64,000 nucleotides of DNA from Rhizophagus irregularis (GCF_026210795.1 NC_089452.1:2480001-2544000), one strand, 5' to 3'; shown: positions 15,974 to 27,408, numbered from the stretch's first letter. Made by a program: numbers and translations. The notes: generated by a model not told the origin, from the sequence alone.

Positions 15974-16342
15974 TCAAACTACATATATCTGAAATCCAAA
16001 CCGCTCAAGAGCTCCTTTTACTATAGTTAGCTCTTTTCTAGTGTCCATTAACTCTTTACAAGCCTTTTGATACGCCTTCCATTCAAGTTCACGGAGGTCA
16101 CGATTTCTATTATCCTCCTCCTCCGATCGACCAAGAGCATCATTTGCTTTTTCCTTCTTTTCTACTGCCCTGTCGTATGCCTCCTCGGCTTTTTTATGCC
16201 GCTTCCAGAGTACTCGTTCAGCTTCGGCTTTCCAGATTGGGCTGACTTCTAGAAGATGTGGCCCAAAATTGCTATTTGGAATGCGTTCCAGGATATGGCC
16301 TACAAGTTCAGGGATTACTGATACTGCGTGCGGGGTATACAT
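15974..16342 (-). CDS. Second F-box-like protein with coiled coil (122 aa), P1
   Basis: It starts MYTPHAVSVIPELVGHILE. Residues 9-50 fit an F-box-like pattern (ELVGHILERIPNSNF, LEVSPIWKAEAERVLWKR). A charged coiled coil follows (AEEAYDRAVEKKEKANDALG) and continues to the end. It is the outermost gene at the helicase end; its promoter lies in the TIR, with TAATTGAACA at 16380-16389. It may hand host proteins to ubiquitin ligase. The F-box match is weaker than in the 138-aa protein. Confidence 0.58.
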   Translation of the reverse strand: MYTPHAVSVIPELVGHILERIPNSNFGPHLLEVSPIWKAEAERVLWKRHKKAEEAYDRAVEKKEKANDALGRSEEEDNRNRDLRELEWKAYQKACKELMDTRKELTIVKGALERFGFQIYVV

Positions 16343-16371
16343 GTTATCTGTCCTTATAGATTACTTATGGT

Positions 16372-16954
16372 ATACCCATTGTTCAATTACTTATTTTTTC
16401 TGACGGGAAAAGTGGCCATAGTTCGGTGGTCATAGTTCGGCGGTCATAGTTCGGTGTTCCTAAGTAGATAAAGGGTGGTCATAGTTCGGCGGTCATAGTT
16501 CAGTGGTCATAGTTCGGCGGTCATAGTTCGGTGGTCATAGTTCAGTGGCATAGTTCGGTGTCCCAGGTATGTAGATAAAGGGTGGTCATAGCTTAAATTG
16601 GGTTTTGGAGCCTGAGGGGCTAACTAAGGTGGCCATAGTATTATCATAAGTTTCTCGAACTGTGGCCAGTACTATGACCGGATATTCTGTCTAATTTTGG
16701 CTTTATTCACGTTTTTATCCACTTTTTAGTAGTCTGGTCATAGTGGTCATAGTGGTCATAGTAGTTTTATGTATAAGAAAAAATGGATAAAAAAAAGGAG
16801 TTGGAAAGTAGTGTGACCAGCCATGGCCACTGTGGCCATGGTGGTAGTATATATGGGGGATTCCTGGGACCTGCAAGGTCCAAATAGGTACTGCGACGGG
16901 TCGTTAGACCCGGAGGTGGGTGGTGCTAGCACCTCCCACATCCAGCCCGACGAC
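16372..16954. repeat. Right terminal inverted repeat of P1 (type A)
   Basis: This is the inverse copy of 2551-3133. Its inner end lies 30 bases upstream of the F-box-like gene at 15974-16342, so the promoter of that gene lies largely in the TIR. Confidence 0.88.
16380..16389 (-). promoter_or_regulatory. AATTGAA motif in the TIR before the F-box-like gene (P1)
   Basis: The minus strand reads AAGTAATTGAACAATGGG, 37 bases upstream of ATG 16342. Since it is in the TIR, the same sequence lies also near the other end (about 3115-3133), in front of no gene on that strand. Confidence 0.45.
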
Positions 16955-16959
16955 AATTC
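16955..16959. repeat. 5-bp target-site duplication of P1, right
   Basis: AATTC follows the GACGAC terminus and matches 2546-2550. Confidence 0.85.
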
Positions 16960-18830
16960 CCGCAGCACCTCTCAAGAAAATACTCAAACATCTACCCCGA
17001 ATAATTCTGCTGCGCCTACTGCGCCTGGCCAAGACGCGTCCTCTGGAGCTGACGCGTCAATTCATGCACCTCGAAACAAAGAAAATAACTCATCCCTTAA
17101 CGCGTCCCCTAATATGGGCATGAATGATGGTACATCGCCCGATCAGGCTGTCGATCCCTCCCCTACCATTACCATTAATCGTCAAGATTTCCTGGCTGCG
17201 GCTGCGCCCAACTCCGCTCCCCAAACTTTGGAAACTTAAAACTAATAAGGCAATCATTGATGCCGTTAACAACTTATTTTTAGAAACATATGAATCATAT
17301 ACCGGTCGGGCTCGTATGACTGGTTCAGGGGACGCTAAACGTCTTATCATTCATTTTCACACTGCGGATGCTCGTGACTTGTGTGTTGGTAGTACACACT
17401 CTGAGTTTCCGGATTTACAATTCCACTTGTACGATCCAAAACAACTCCGGTCTGATGAAGATCTCTGGGCAATTCAAGTCACTGATATACCGTTCTTCAT
17501 CACTAAACCTCAACTCCAATCCTATTTTAAAAAATTCGGCAATCTGCTTTCCCTCCATCTTTATTCAAGGAAAGGTGCCAAGATGCAACAAGCCCGCATC
17601 GTCTATGATCACTCCGATGCTATTTCCCGCTTTACTACACAATGGGCTGTGTACTGTTTTTCCACTTGTTTACGTGTCACTCCATGTCACTACTCTGTGG
17701 ATCAAAAGGCTTCTCGTTGTGAATTCGTTGCAATTCTCTCTGGTCTTCCCGCTAATACCAAAGACATCCATCTCGCTCCCTTGGTTAAAGAACATGGAGC
17801 TAAAGCTATTAACATTCCCCTTTCCTTAAACTCCTATAAGCCCAAACCATGGGCCTATGTTACTTTTAACTCACAGGCTACAATGGATGCCGCCATGGAA
17901 CAAACTATTGGTTTTCAAGGCCGCACTCTCAGATGGGGTACATCCAACGATTCGAAAGCTCTTTGCCACAGATGTGGTAAACTCGGTTGTGCTCCTACCT
18001 CCTGCCCGCTTAATCAACGCCGCGGTCGTTCACGCACTCGTGACCCTGTTGCTGCTCTCAAAGAACGTTTCAACATTGGCCAACGACCTGCTCAACAAAG
18101 ATTTCCACGTAATAATTCCAGGTCTCGATCTCGATCTAAATCCCGCGATCGTTCTGCCTCTGCTCAACGTTCCAATCCCAACTCTAATAGCTCTAATAAT
18201 AATAATAATAACAATAACAATGCTAACCCCTCCTCCTCTGGTTCAATCAACTCCTCCTCAACTGCTCATGGACGTACACCTTCCAAGAATCGGAAAGGCA
18301 AAGATAGATCTGTTTCTTTTTCATCTAATGCTCGAGCTCCACTCCCGGACCCGAATTCTTCTAATGCTCTTGAGGCTGCCCTTAAGATTCTTAATGTTTT
18401 AAAAGATCTTCAACAAGATGTTGCTCGTGTGGAATCCCGCATCTCAAATCTTGAACTTAACAACCAACGGCTATCTGCTATTGAAGCCCACTTAGGCATC
18501 AATCCTCCCTCTGCACCTGTTGTCAATTCCGAACCTGATCGGATGGAAGAAGACCTTCCCGAAACCACTGGTACCTTAATCCCGCATCCAAGCGCACCCT
18601 TGTCTTCTGGTCCAAAGAAAGCTTCTCCCCCTAATTCTACACTTAACAAAGCTTCGCACTCTGCTCCGGCTTCCAACTCTATCCCTTCCCCGCAAGATGA
18701 ATTGAACTCAGTTATTCAAGATCAAAAAGCGATTAAAGATACTTTACAATCACTCACTGGTTCCATTCAAGGTTTTATTGCTTCTCTTGGTGGCTCTTCC
18801 TCCGATCGAGCTTCAGCTCCTTCGCAATAA
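16955..18830 (+). pseudogene. LINE L2 ORF1, C-terminal part: RRM-like domains and zinc knuckle (frameshifted)
   Basis: After the P1 insertion the ORF1 frame continues to a stop at 17237-17239. The main part of the protein then lies in the next frame to 18830. The switch falls at GGAAACTTAAAACTAATAAG, which looks like a 7-base insertion (TAAAACT), so this copy is broken there. The downstream part shows two RRM-like folds (about 17460-17640 and 17730-17900), then a CHRCGKLGCAPTSCP zinc knuckle (about 17962-18006), an Arg/Ser-rich stretch, an Asn run and a coiled-coil segment (about 18360-18480). RRM plus CCHC is the usual make-up of ORF1 RNA-binding proteins in this LINE group, which coat the element's RNA. 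Confidence 0.8.
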
Positions 18831-18877
18831 CTGACTTACCTCTCACCCTCCCCGTTTATTATTATCATTGTGCTCTA

Positions 18878-21800
18878 ATGTCAGACAATTTTAATTATGA
18901 TACATTTGTTCGAAACCCACCCAACCCTGAAGACACTTATAATTTTTCAGAACATGAATCTTTATTTTCTTCTTTAAACTCTTCCCCAATTCCCAATTCC
19001 TTTAATATTTCATCCTTTAATGTTAATGGTCTTCGTCAAAATAGCCAAGTTAAAATTGATCAAATTTCGAATTTCTTCAATCTTAAACACATTTCTTTTG
19101 GTGGTATCGTTGATACCCATTTATCCCCTAAACAGATTCACTTTTTATCTAAGCGCCTTCCTAATTATACTGTCTTTTCATCTGATATAGATACCACCAA
19201 ACAAATTAAATTTACTGGTGGTGTTTCTCTTTTTATTGAAAAATCACTCGCTTCCCATGTCCAAGATTTTGTTTCACATTCTTCGCGTATCTTATCTGTT
19301 GACCTCTATTTTAAAGGCAACATTAAATTGCGTATTTTTGTCATATATATTCCTCCTATTTCTGATTCCAAATTACGATCGGAAACTATTGACCTTCTTT
19401 TACAATTATTGGTGCATACTAAACAACAAAACTTTTATCACGCCGTTTGTGGCGATTTTAATATGCACTTAGATATTTACTACCCCATTTACTTTAATCG
19501 CCCTTCTGTTGCTTCTCAACGAGCTTATCGCTTGTTATATCATCTTTTATCTCATGGTTATGAAGAAACTTTTCCTGTTAACGCTTCAGATTCTCTAGGC
19601 ACCTTTCACCGTGATAACCAAATCACTCGCATAGACTATGTTTGGTCTTGCTCGATGCTTAAAAACTTCGCTCTCACTTCCTACATATTCGATGCTCAAG
19701 ATACTTGTTCCTCTGATCATAATCCTGTTATCACGTATTTTGATAACTCGCTCTTGTCAGCGTCTATCAAGGTTGCTCGTGCTAAACAACTTCAACGTCG
19801 AACTCGCCGCATATTCAAATTTGATTCAGTCACTACTCAACAATGGGAATCCTTTTCTACTCAAGCTGATTCTTTATGCGATGTTCCTCCTTCAACCTTC
19901 TCAACATGGCACGTCAACCAACAATGTGAATATTTACATTCTCGTATAGTGAAAGCTGCTAATGCCTCTCTCCCTTCTGTCACGGTTGGTAATCAATATA
20001 CTCCCACGGTGCCTACAGATTTGGAAGCATTAACTCAACATTACCGTTTCCTCAGCCGTCTTTTGCATTCGATACGCTTATTGCGAAAATATCCTTCCAC
20101 ATATTATAATAGATATGAACGTATTTGGTCCATTCATTTCGCTCGACTTCAAAAAATTCTTCATCTTTATAAGAAGGTTATTCCTTCTCCCCCTATTTTA
20201 CCTACTTCTTTATCCACATGTAGGCAAGACGATTTTAAATTTTTATTAGATTCTTTAAAGACTATTTCTAGTGCCCTCCATGGCCTCCTTCTTCTTAAAG
20301 AAAAAGATTTTCAAGATTCTTCCATTCGTGCTAAATTGGATGATAGGGATAACAATTTTGAAACTGATATCTCTTCGTTTATTGATTCTGCTCTTTCACG
20401 AACAAGACGTCGTATTACTTTGGATCGTGTCTTTATTGACCACCCTACACAACCTAAACTTTTGACGGATCCACACGATATTGATGACACCGTTATCAAC
20501 CATTTTCAGAACTCTGTTCCTATTAAATCATCTCCTCTGGCTCATATTTCAGCCCTTCCTGAAAGATGGTCCTCTGCCTATCGTCCCATAGATGATGTGG
20601 ATCCCTCTATTTACATTTCTCTATTGGATCCTCCTACCCTTGATGAATGGTTGTCTACGGTCTTCTCGATGCCGAATGATAAAGCTCCTGGTCCCTCTAT
20701 GATCACTTATGAGATGCTTAAGCATTTGGGTTCTACCACTTCCGCTTTGGTTCTGATCCTGGTACAATCATGCCTTCGTACTGCTGATATTCCTGATTTA
20801 TGGCGTCAAGCTATGGTTTTTCCTATCCCTAAACCTCACGAATGGAAATGTCAACTCAAAAATACAAGACCCATTACTCTACTTGAAGTAATTAGAAAAT
20901 CTTTGGTCAAACTCTTTTATAATCGTCTCGCTTCCATTTTGGCTTCAAATGAAGTGCTCAAAGGAGGAAACTTCGCCGGTCTCCCTGGTGGTTCTTGTCG
21001 CGACCCTATTGTCATCCTGGAATCTATTATCCATGATGCTCATGTCAACAAATCGCCGCTTTGGATTCTTTCACAAGATATTTCGAAGGCTTTCGACTCG
21101 GTTGATCTCAAGATGTTGCGTTTTGCGTTAGAACGCATTAAACTTCCGGCTTCTGCTATCAAATTTATTTTATCCCTTTTTATGAAACGCTCTAACCGCG
21201 TTTTTACTGCTCATGGAACTACACCTTCTTACCGCGTTCGTATTGGTATAGATCAAGGCGAAGTTATCTCTCCTTTACTCTGGGTTATATATATAGACCC
21301 TTTATTGACTGTTCTTAAAAATGAAATGATGGATCCATATATACTTCACGCTTCTTCTTTATCTAATCCCTTGGCCGAGGCAAATTTGGATGGGTTACGA
21401 ATTAACAACTTGGTCTTTATAAATGACTCTACTTTAATTTCGTCATCCAAATTTGGAATGGAATCGATGCTCTCTATCACGGAAGAATTTTATCAAATTA
21501 ATAATACTTCCGCTAATCACAACAAATATGTTTTAATTACTAATTCGTTGCCTCCCACTTCAGTTGTTTCGCCTCCTCCAGTCGTGTTTGACTTGCAATT
21601 ATCTGGACTAAACAAAGTTCCTTCCATTTCTATTGTGCCTATCTCCATGAATAGCTCTTTCCGCTTCCTGGGCGTCTGGTTCAATGTTGCTGGTTCTCGA
21701 GATTTTGTCAAAAAGCAAGTTGCTCATGAATGCAACTCCTTCGCGGCTATCGTTCGCCCTGCTAAATTGTCTGCAAAACAAGTTGTTTACCTACACAATA

Positions 21801-24499
21801 CCGTCCTTATTCCGAAGTTGGAATATCGTATGCAAGTCACTCACCTCTCCGAATCTGAATTTACCTTGGCAACCAGCAGCATCCGTTCCTTGGTTAAACA
21901 CAAGGCCAATTTTTCGCGAGCGCTCCCTGATTCTATCTTGTTTTTATCTCAAGGCTTGGGGTTAATCAATTTATTTTTTCACCAATCACAAACACATTTA
22001 ATTAATTTATTTTTATTAGCTAATTCTTCTTCTTCTTTTATGAAAATGTTGTTTTTATATAGATTGCGTTTAATTCAATTTTCTTTTTTGATTCCTATTT
22101 CTCCCTTATTAGTTAAAGATTGGACCTTATGGTCTAAACTTTTTGCTTTTAAACAGGATTATATCGCTTGCACTATTGCTCTCCTGACCACCTCTCCCTT
22201 CAAGTTATCACGTTCTCGATTATCAACCTCGTCTGACCTTACTATACCTAATGGTCACACGCCTTTATTTGAAGTGATGACTCCAAAAATTTTTATAGCT
22301 TACTTCCGACGCCTTAGATGTTTGCAACTTTATTATCTATCTCAATTCATCACATCTCAAGGAACCCATATGATCACTTGGAATGTTTATTTATCCAGTC
22401 TATCAAGTAGGAAAGGCCATCGAATCCTCCCGCATAAATGGTTCAATGACATCTACCAATGCGTTACTGTTCCAAATTCCAATTCTCTGCTCTTGGATCA
22501 ATTTTCTTCTGATGCTATCCCTTCAAGCATTGATTTGGCTCCAGCCTTTGGTTCTTCTAGAAAATCCATGAAATGGATCATAACTTTGGACGACGATGGC
22601 TCTCCTCTTTTTGGAAAACAACTTAGCAAACAACAATATTCCTGCAAGATCGTCCATTGGACCTCTGATTGTGTAACTCGACCTAATGATGTTATCACGC
22701 TCACTCCTTGTCCTGGTTGCTCTAAGCATGTACCAGTTACCTATAATAAAAACCGTCCAACAGATGTTACTCCTTTATGTATCATCCCAAAACTTTCTCC
22801 TCTTAGATCTTTAATTTTCCCAACGACGCAGGAACGCATTAGACATGACACCACCTCTATTACTTCTCCTTTTACTTGGGCGGACCTTGACGAGGTTGTA
22901 AGATCCTATTATGGTCGTTTGGATATTTATCCTGATTTCTCACAAGAAGATGTGGTTATTCTCCCTTCTCCTTCTCCTCCCCCCTTTTTGGGTTCGACTG
23001 CTCCTCTTGCTTTTGCTGCCTCACCGTTAGCGACTCCTCCTGATAATCATTATTGTTTTTATACCGATGGTTCTTTAATTAACCTTGGCACTCCTGACGT
23101 TTCTATGGGCTGGTCTTGGGTTCAAGTCCTCGATGGCGCTGGCTTTTTCCAATCTATCGCTGCTTACGCACATGGAATTATTCACGATTGGCCTTCTTCT
23201 ACAAGAGCTGAAATTGCCGCTATACATGCTGCTCTGACTGTCACTCCTCCTTCTTCAACGGTCACTATTTATACTGACTCTCAATCTGCCATAGATGGTC
23301 TTCGCCTATGTGCTACCTTTTCTTATTCCAATAGTAGGCTTTATTACAAGACCACCAATTTTGAACTTTGGGCTATTATTGAACGTCTCATTTTATCCAA
23401 ATCTTTATCCGTCACGGCTGTTAAAGTGAAAGGTCACTCTGGTAATTTCTATAATGACTACGTGGACTCTCTGGCCAACTCTGCACACACTTCTTCTTCA
23501 GCGATTCTTCTTTCTGATCTGGATCAAGTTTCTCCTCACGATTTCTTATTAAAATATGATGATATCTTATGCGAATCCAACCCACGACGCTTATTCAAGC
23601 AATATTCACAAATGCTGTGGATGCATAGATTAACGCGTTTATCACGTTTTAATTTTACCATTGCTTTATCTTCTACCTTAGATTTCGTGATTGATTAGGA
23701 TCTTACTTGGTTCTTGTTAAATTCAGAACCCCAGCATGATGCCTCTTTTACTCGTGCTCATGCTTCCTCTCATCGCACCTTCAAATTCAAACTCTTTTTG
23801 GAAGATTTGCCTACTTTGGAACATCTTAAAAGAATTCGCTCGGACTTGTATATCGACATCTTATTGTGTCGTTCATGCCTCGACTCCAAGGAAGATTTCA
23901 TGCACTTGTTTATGTGCAAATGTAGACGAATCGCTATGGAACAGATTCTCCTTTCCTACCAAAAACATTTTATTAACAAACTTCAAGAAGCTGGTGATCT
24001 TGTTAAGATAGATCCCTCTTTAATTATTAACAAATTTAATTCTCTTTCTTGTTGGTCCTTTTCTTTGTCAAATTGGACTTCATATAGTCTTGTCCGTGGC
24101 TGCCTTCCAAAATCCTTTGTCGAATTTTTTGAAGAACTCTCTATTCCACGAAATTCTGCGATGAAGGTTATCTCTGCTATCCACAATCAATTTATCCAAA
24201 AGATCAGAAAACGAATTTGGCTACCGCGTTCCTATGATAAATCCAAATGGGAAGACGCGATGAATATTACTCAAAAACTTAAACTTTCTCGGCCTTCTAA
24301 TTTGCCAAAGTCCACGTACTTACCTTTCTCAACTTTACCTCCTCCGACCCTTTCCGATGCCGCACGTGACTCCGACGTTGATTATTTAAAGAACTCGATG
24401 AAATATGGTTTGCCTTGGTTTAATCACTATTCGGGTTTTATGGGTTGTCTAACGGTGCAACTTACTAACAGCTTTAGCAGGGTGGTGTGTGAATTTTAA
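18878..24499 (+). pseudogene. LINE L2 ORF2: APE endonuclease, reverse transcriptase, RNase H (one in-frame stop)
   Basis: The ORF begins ATG at 18878, 47 bases after ORF1, and would code for 1873 residues. It is cut by TAG at 23696-23698, where L1 reads TGG. Domains in order: APE-type endonuclease (SSFNVNGLR near residue 45, CGDFNMHLD near 192, RIDYVW, SSDHNPVITYF near 280); reverse transcriptase (KAPGPS near 610, LSQDISKAFDSVD near 730, GIDQGEVISPLLW); RNase H (CFYTDGS, RAEIAAIH, TDSQSAID, KGHSGNFYNDY); C-terminal CRSC zinc finger. The reverse transcriptase motif usually read as [FY]xDD is FIND here (21416-21427), so the first catalytic aspartate is asparagine. A single G-to-A change explains both this and the stop. 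The protein would nick the target and copy the RNA in place. Confidence 0.85.
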
Positions 24500-24770
24500 T
24501 AATGGGCGCATTGTTCGTTGGTTTGTTTACATAGTTGCTTCTTCTTAGGTTGGAATATATCTAGGCGGGGGATCAGGATAGTTTTAGTGTTATGCGATTT
24601 TTTCTCTTTTGAATTATTTTATAGCTTTATTACTATTTTGGAGACTATATAGTTTTGTTTTTAGTTAATTTTATTTTTCTTTTTTTGTACTTTGAAAATT
24701 TTATTTTATTTTTGTAAGTTCGTTAAATAAATTTAATAAAGATAAAGGCTACTATGCCATATTTGCCTTT
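24500..24770 (+). other. 3' untranslated region of LINE L2
   Basis: This is T-rich non-coding sequence matching 1906-2173 of L1. It ends GATAAAGGCTACTATGCC and then ATATTTGCCTTT, with P2 sequence starting at 24771. The conserved tail is presumably what the reverse transcriptase recognises. Confidence 0.8.
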
Positions 24771-24783
24771 GACAAGGACTGAT
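24771..24783. repeat. 13-bp target-site duplication of L2, right copy
   Basis: GACAAGGACTGAT is identical to 2174-2186. It continues into GACGATGTCACTTGG, which is P2 sequence also seen in P3 (opposite strand, 61276-61300). Confidence 0.8.
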
Positions 24784-24852
24784 GACGATGTCACTTGGTT
24801 ATTGTAAATTGAAGATAACAATTAGGTATGTAGACACGTACAGAAAAAAGAT

Positions 24853-25437
24853 ATGTCATACCCTTATATAACTAATCCTATAACCGGACGTCCAATCCGT
24901 GTTGGTGGAGATACCTTTAATCGAATAGTTATGGAATCCCATGATTATATCGATGGAAGCCTTGTCCGTAGACAAACCGCACTGCCTCCACCCCAGGAAC
25001 AACCTGTATATTTAAATACAGATACAGGACGCTATATTCAACACGGTACTAGAACGTATCATAAACTGATTGAGAGTGACTATGAGGTAGTCGAGGACTA
25101 CTATTTTGTTCATTCTGAAGAGGAGGAGCTTATAGAGGAAATTATCAATGAAACACGCTATAATGAGGAAAATCTTGATGGCCAGCGGTTAACTTTCAAT
25201 GATATACAACAAATCAGGGCCGCTATTCAAGCTGACCAAGATGAATATGATGATTTTATCTTACAGCAGGATACGACTAACGGGACACTTTCCTCCGGTC
25301 CTTCTGGTCGTCCACGAACTTTGGAGGACCATGCCCCGAGACTTGCTGAGCTTAATATTGAGTTGTGTAGGGAATGTCTCATGCCTGTAAGCCCAAGTGA
25401 CTTAACGGACAAGTTGTGCAAGGACTGCGCTTCCTAA
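24853..25437 (+). CDS. Acidic protein with C-terminal zinc ribbon (194 aa), P2
   Basis: This is the counterpart of 9447-10028: the same start (MSYPYITNPITGRPI), acidic centre, and CRECLMPV/LCKDC zinc ribbon at the end. AAATTGAAGA stands at 24806-24815, 37 bases before the ATG and just 23 bases downstream of the LINE junction. The frame is open. Confidence 0.65.
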   Translation: MSYPYITNPITGRPIRVGGDTFNRIVMESHDYIDGSLVRRQTALPPPQEQPVYLNTDTGRYIQHGTRTYHKLIESDYEVVEDYYFVHSEEEELIEEIINETRYNEENLDGQRLTFNDIQQIRAAIQADQDEYDDFILQQDTTNGTLSSGPSGRPRTLEDHAPRLAELNIELCRECLMPVSPSDLTDKLCKDCAS

Positions 25438-25589
25438 TGGTCAGTCCTCCGGTCCTCCAGTCTTTCCAACGGTTGATCCCTTAATGCCAGTTATTTTTTT
25501 TTATACAAATGACAGGTATTTAAAGATAACAATATATAAAAAAGATTGTGAAGGATACTAAGTGAGCGAATAATCAAAGAAAAATAGCC
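25438..25589. other. Spacer between the two small genes in P2
   Basis: This stretch is AT-rich with GGTCCTCCAGTCTTTCC-like and T-run sequence. The longer spacer (152 bases instead of 45 in P1) is shared with P3 (60477-60636) and marks core type II. Confidence 0.55.
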
Positions 25590-26141
25590 ATGTCAACATC
25601 AATCGTAATAAACCAGTGTCAGAACTGTGGAGTATTCTCTGCAAAAGCGGCATATAGAGGATTATCCAGCGTGTTGTATAGACAGATTATAAAGAAGATT
25701 GGTGACGAGAGTGAACCTTTACAAGCCTTGGGACTTGCCAGGGATAAGTTGGTCCAGATTATTCGTCGGGCAAGTAATGCGGATTTTACGCAATTATTCA
25801 CACAAAGACTGGATATGAAAATTATGGACGGAGATTCATACGAGGATACTAGGAAGTGGCTTCTTGAACAGCTTATAGCCATTGGATGTGACAGTGGGGA
25901 AATTACCTTATATCAGTTCTTACGGAATACATATCCGGATGGTATTGATGAACCCTTTACTACATTCTATGAGAACTATGTAAGTCATATAAGTAATCCG
26001 ATGACTAAGAACTTTGCTTCTCGAGCCTTAGGAGCTATTGGGTTAAAAGCTAGGACTCTACGGATTGACTTCGAAGGACGTAAAAAAAGCGCCATGATTC
26101 TTAGGGCTTCTGCGGAAGAACTTCGCGAGATGGGTTGCTAA
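25590..26141 (+). CDS. Conserved protein of unknown function (183 aa), P2
   Basis: This is the counterpart of 8841-9401 (MSTSIVINQCQNCGVF start, IDFEGRKKSAMILRA near the end). It ends 14 bases before the convergent ATPase gene instead of overlapping it as in P1 and P4. Confidence 0.62.
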   Translation: MSTSIVINQCQNCGVFSAKAAYRGLSSVLYRQIIKKIGDESEPLQALGLARDKLVQIIRRASNADFTQLFTQRLDMKIMDGDSYEDTRKWLLEQLIAIGCDSGEITLYQFLRNTYPDGIDEPFTTFYENYVSHISNPMTKNFASRALGAIGLKARTLRIDFEGRKKSAMILRASAEELREMGC

Positions 26142-26154
26142 AGCAACCAGATTC

Positions 26155-27377
26155 TTACAAAATACTATTGATCCCTACTCGTAATGCTCGACGGTCCATA
26201 TGACCCTTAGAAAAGATCTGTAAAAGGACCCCGATGCCTTCTATTATTTTTTTATTATCCAAAGGGTGACTAGACTTCAGGGTTTCATACCGGGAGAATA
26301 ACTCCTTTACGGTCTCAGGTTTTGGAATTTCAGTCTTCGCGGTCCTATCCCGTACTTTCGCTAAGAAGTTTTGGAAGTCTGATCCCAGGGTCTTACCAGA
26401 TAGTCCGTAGGCTTCCCGAAAGACGTACTTAATCCAGGTATCTGCGTTCTTAGCTATAACACCAGATACGAGGAGGTGTTTTCTTTCTTTAGGCGATGGA
26501 TATTCCCGAGCAAACTCGATTAGCTGGGAGGACTTTTTTGCTTCAGCTATGGCTTTCTGGCCATAGGGACTAAACTTCGATCGAACTGGGTTCAAACTCG
26601 GATTGAACGGGGATCGAACTGGGTTCAAACTCAGATCGAACGGAGATTGAACTGAGATCGAACTAGGATCGAACTGAGATTGATCGGTGATCGAACTGAG
26701 ACTAGTATCCCATCTAACCCGAATAGATAACGGATCGCTCTTGGATCTTCTAAGATCAAATACTATAAATTCGCGTTGTAGAGTAAGGTCATCGATTACT
26801 GGAGCTAGTGACTCTGATTCTTCTGTATACTGGCGGATGATCCTCTTAGTATCGGTTAAACTTCCGTGCCCTCCATGTAGGGAAATATAATTCACATTTT
26901 CACGAATAGCCTTGGGAATGGTAAAGAATCTTTGGGCCACATAGATACATGAAATATTTTTGTGTCGTCCGTGTGTAAAAAATCCAGTGATGAGATCCTG
27001 GGTTTTTTTAGGCGCATCCATCAAATTCTCGAAGATTACCACAGTAGCCTGGGTGGAGTCGAAGTCCTTGACATTTGGAATCTCACTATGGGATACTGCG
27101 TAAATGGAATTTCTTCTTCTTTGAAAAAATCACGTACGACTGCCCACTTCAGTTCATCGAGGTATCTTCCAACTAGAATTACCGCATCACATAATATGTA
27201 CCTTTCGCCATCCTCCTTTGCCTTCTTGTCTCCCATTAACAAATTAATGATCATAGTTGTCTTACCCGAGTCAGAACTTCCTGCTACGGCAAGACGGAAA
27301 GGCCATGATGGGGCAAACTCATTACCCTGTCTTGAGTCGGTCGTGTACTCGTCCAAATTGTATACATAAAGATCCAT
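26155..27377 (-). pseudogene. A32-type packaging ATPase, broken copy, P2
   Basis: This is clearly the same gene as 7634-8857: Walker A (GSSDSGKT), the IYVAQRFF segment and the repeat-rich tail are recognisable. This copy looks broken, about once. The repeat tract has a different unit order from P1. Confidence 0.8.
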
Positions 27378-27408
27378 TTGAATTTTATTCTAATTTAGTT
27401 TAAATACG

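Larger units (their letters stand above)
2551..16954. mobile_element. P1: complete Polinton/Maverick-like element with Gag and protease (core type I)
   Basis: The 14,404-bp element starts GTCGTCGGGCTGG and ends with the inverse, CCAGCCCGACGAC. Its terminal inverted repeats are about 583 bp and, by eye, almost identical. A 5-bp duplication, AATTC, flanks it. It sits in ORF1 of LINE L2. It codes for integrase, protein-primed type DNA polymerase B, SF3 helicase and A32-type ATPase, which together define Polintons, plus Gag and aspartic protease of retroelement type. No LTR and no reverse transcriptase are present. All main genes are open, so it looks whole. Near-identical TIRs and a young host LINE mean it is recent. 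Confidence 0.88.
2187..24770 (+). mobile_element. LINE (Tad1/I-like non-LTR retrotransposon), full-length copy L2, interrupted by P1
   Basis: L2 runs from AAGGACTGAAGATC to the GCCTTT tail. Without the inserted P1 (2551-16954 plus one 5-bp duplication) it is about 8.2 kb long. It has a 5' leader of about 113 bases (2187-2299), ORF1 with RRM-like folds and a zinc knuckle, ORF2 with APE endonuclease, reverse transcriptase, RNase H and a zinc finger, and a 271-base 3' UTR. The 13-bp duplications at its ends are perfect. ORF1 has a frameshift and ORF2 one stop plus an altered catalytic residue, so this copy is probably inactive, though recent. Confidence 0.88.

Noticed and set aside
16823-17239. 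Open frame running from the P1 TIR into the LINE as a gene
   Set aside because: It starts in TIR sequence by chance; only the part from 16955 on is LINE ORF1.
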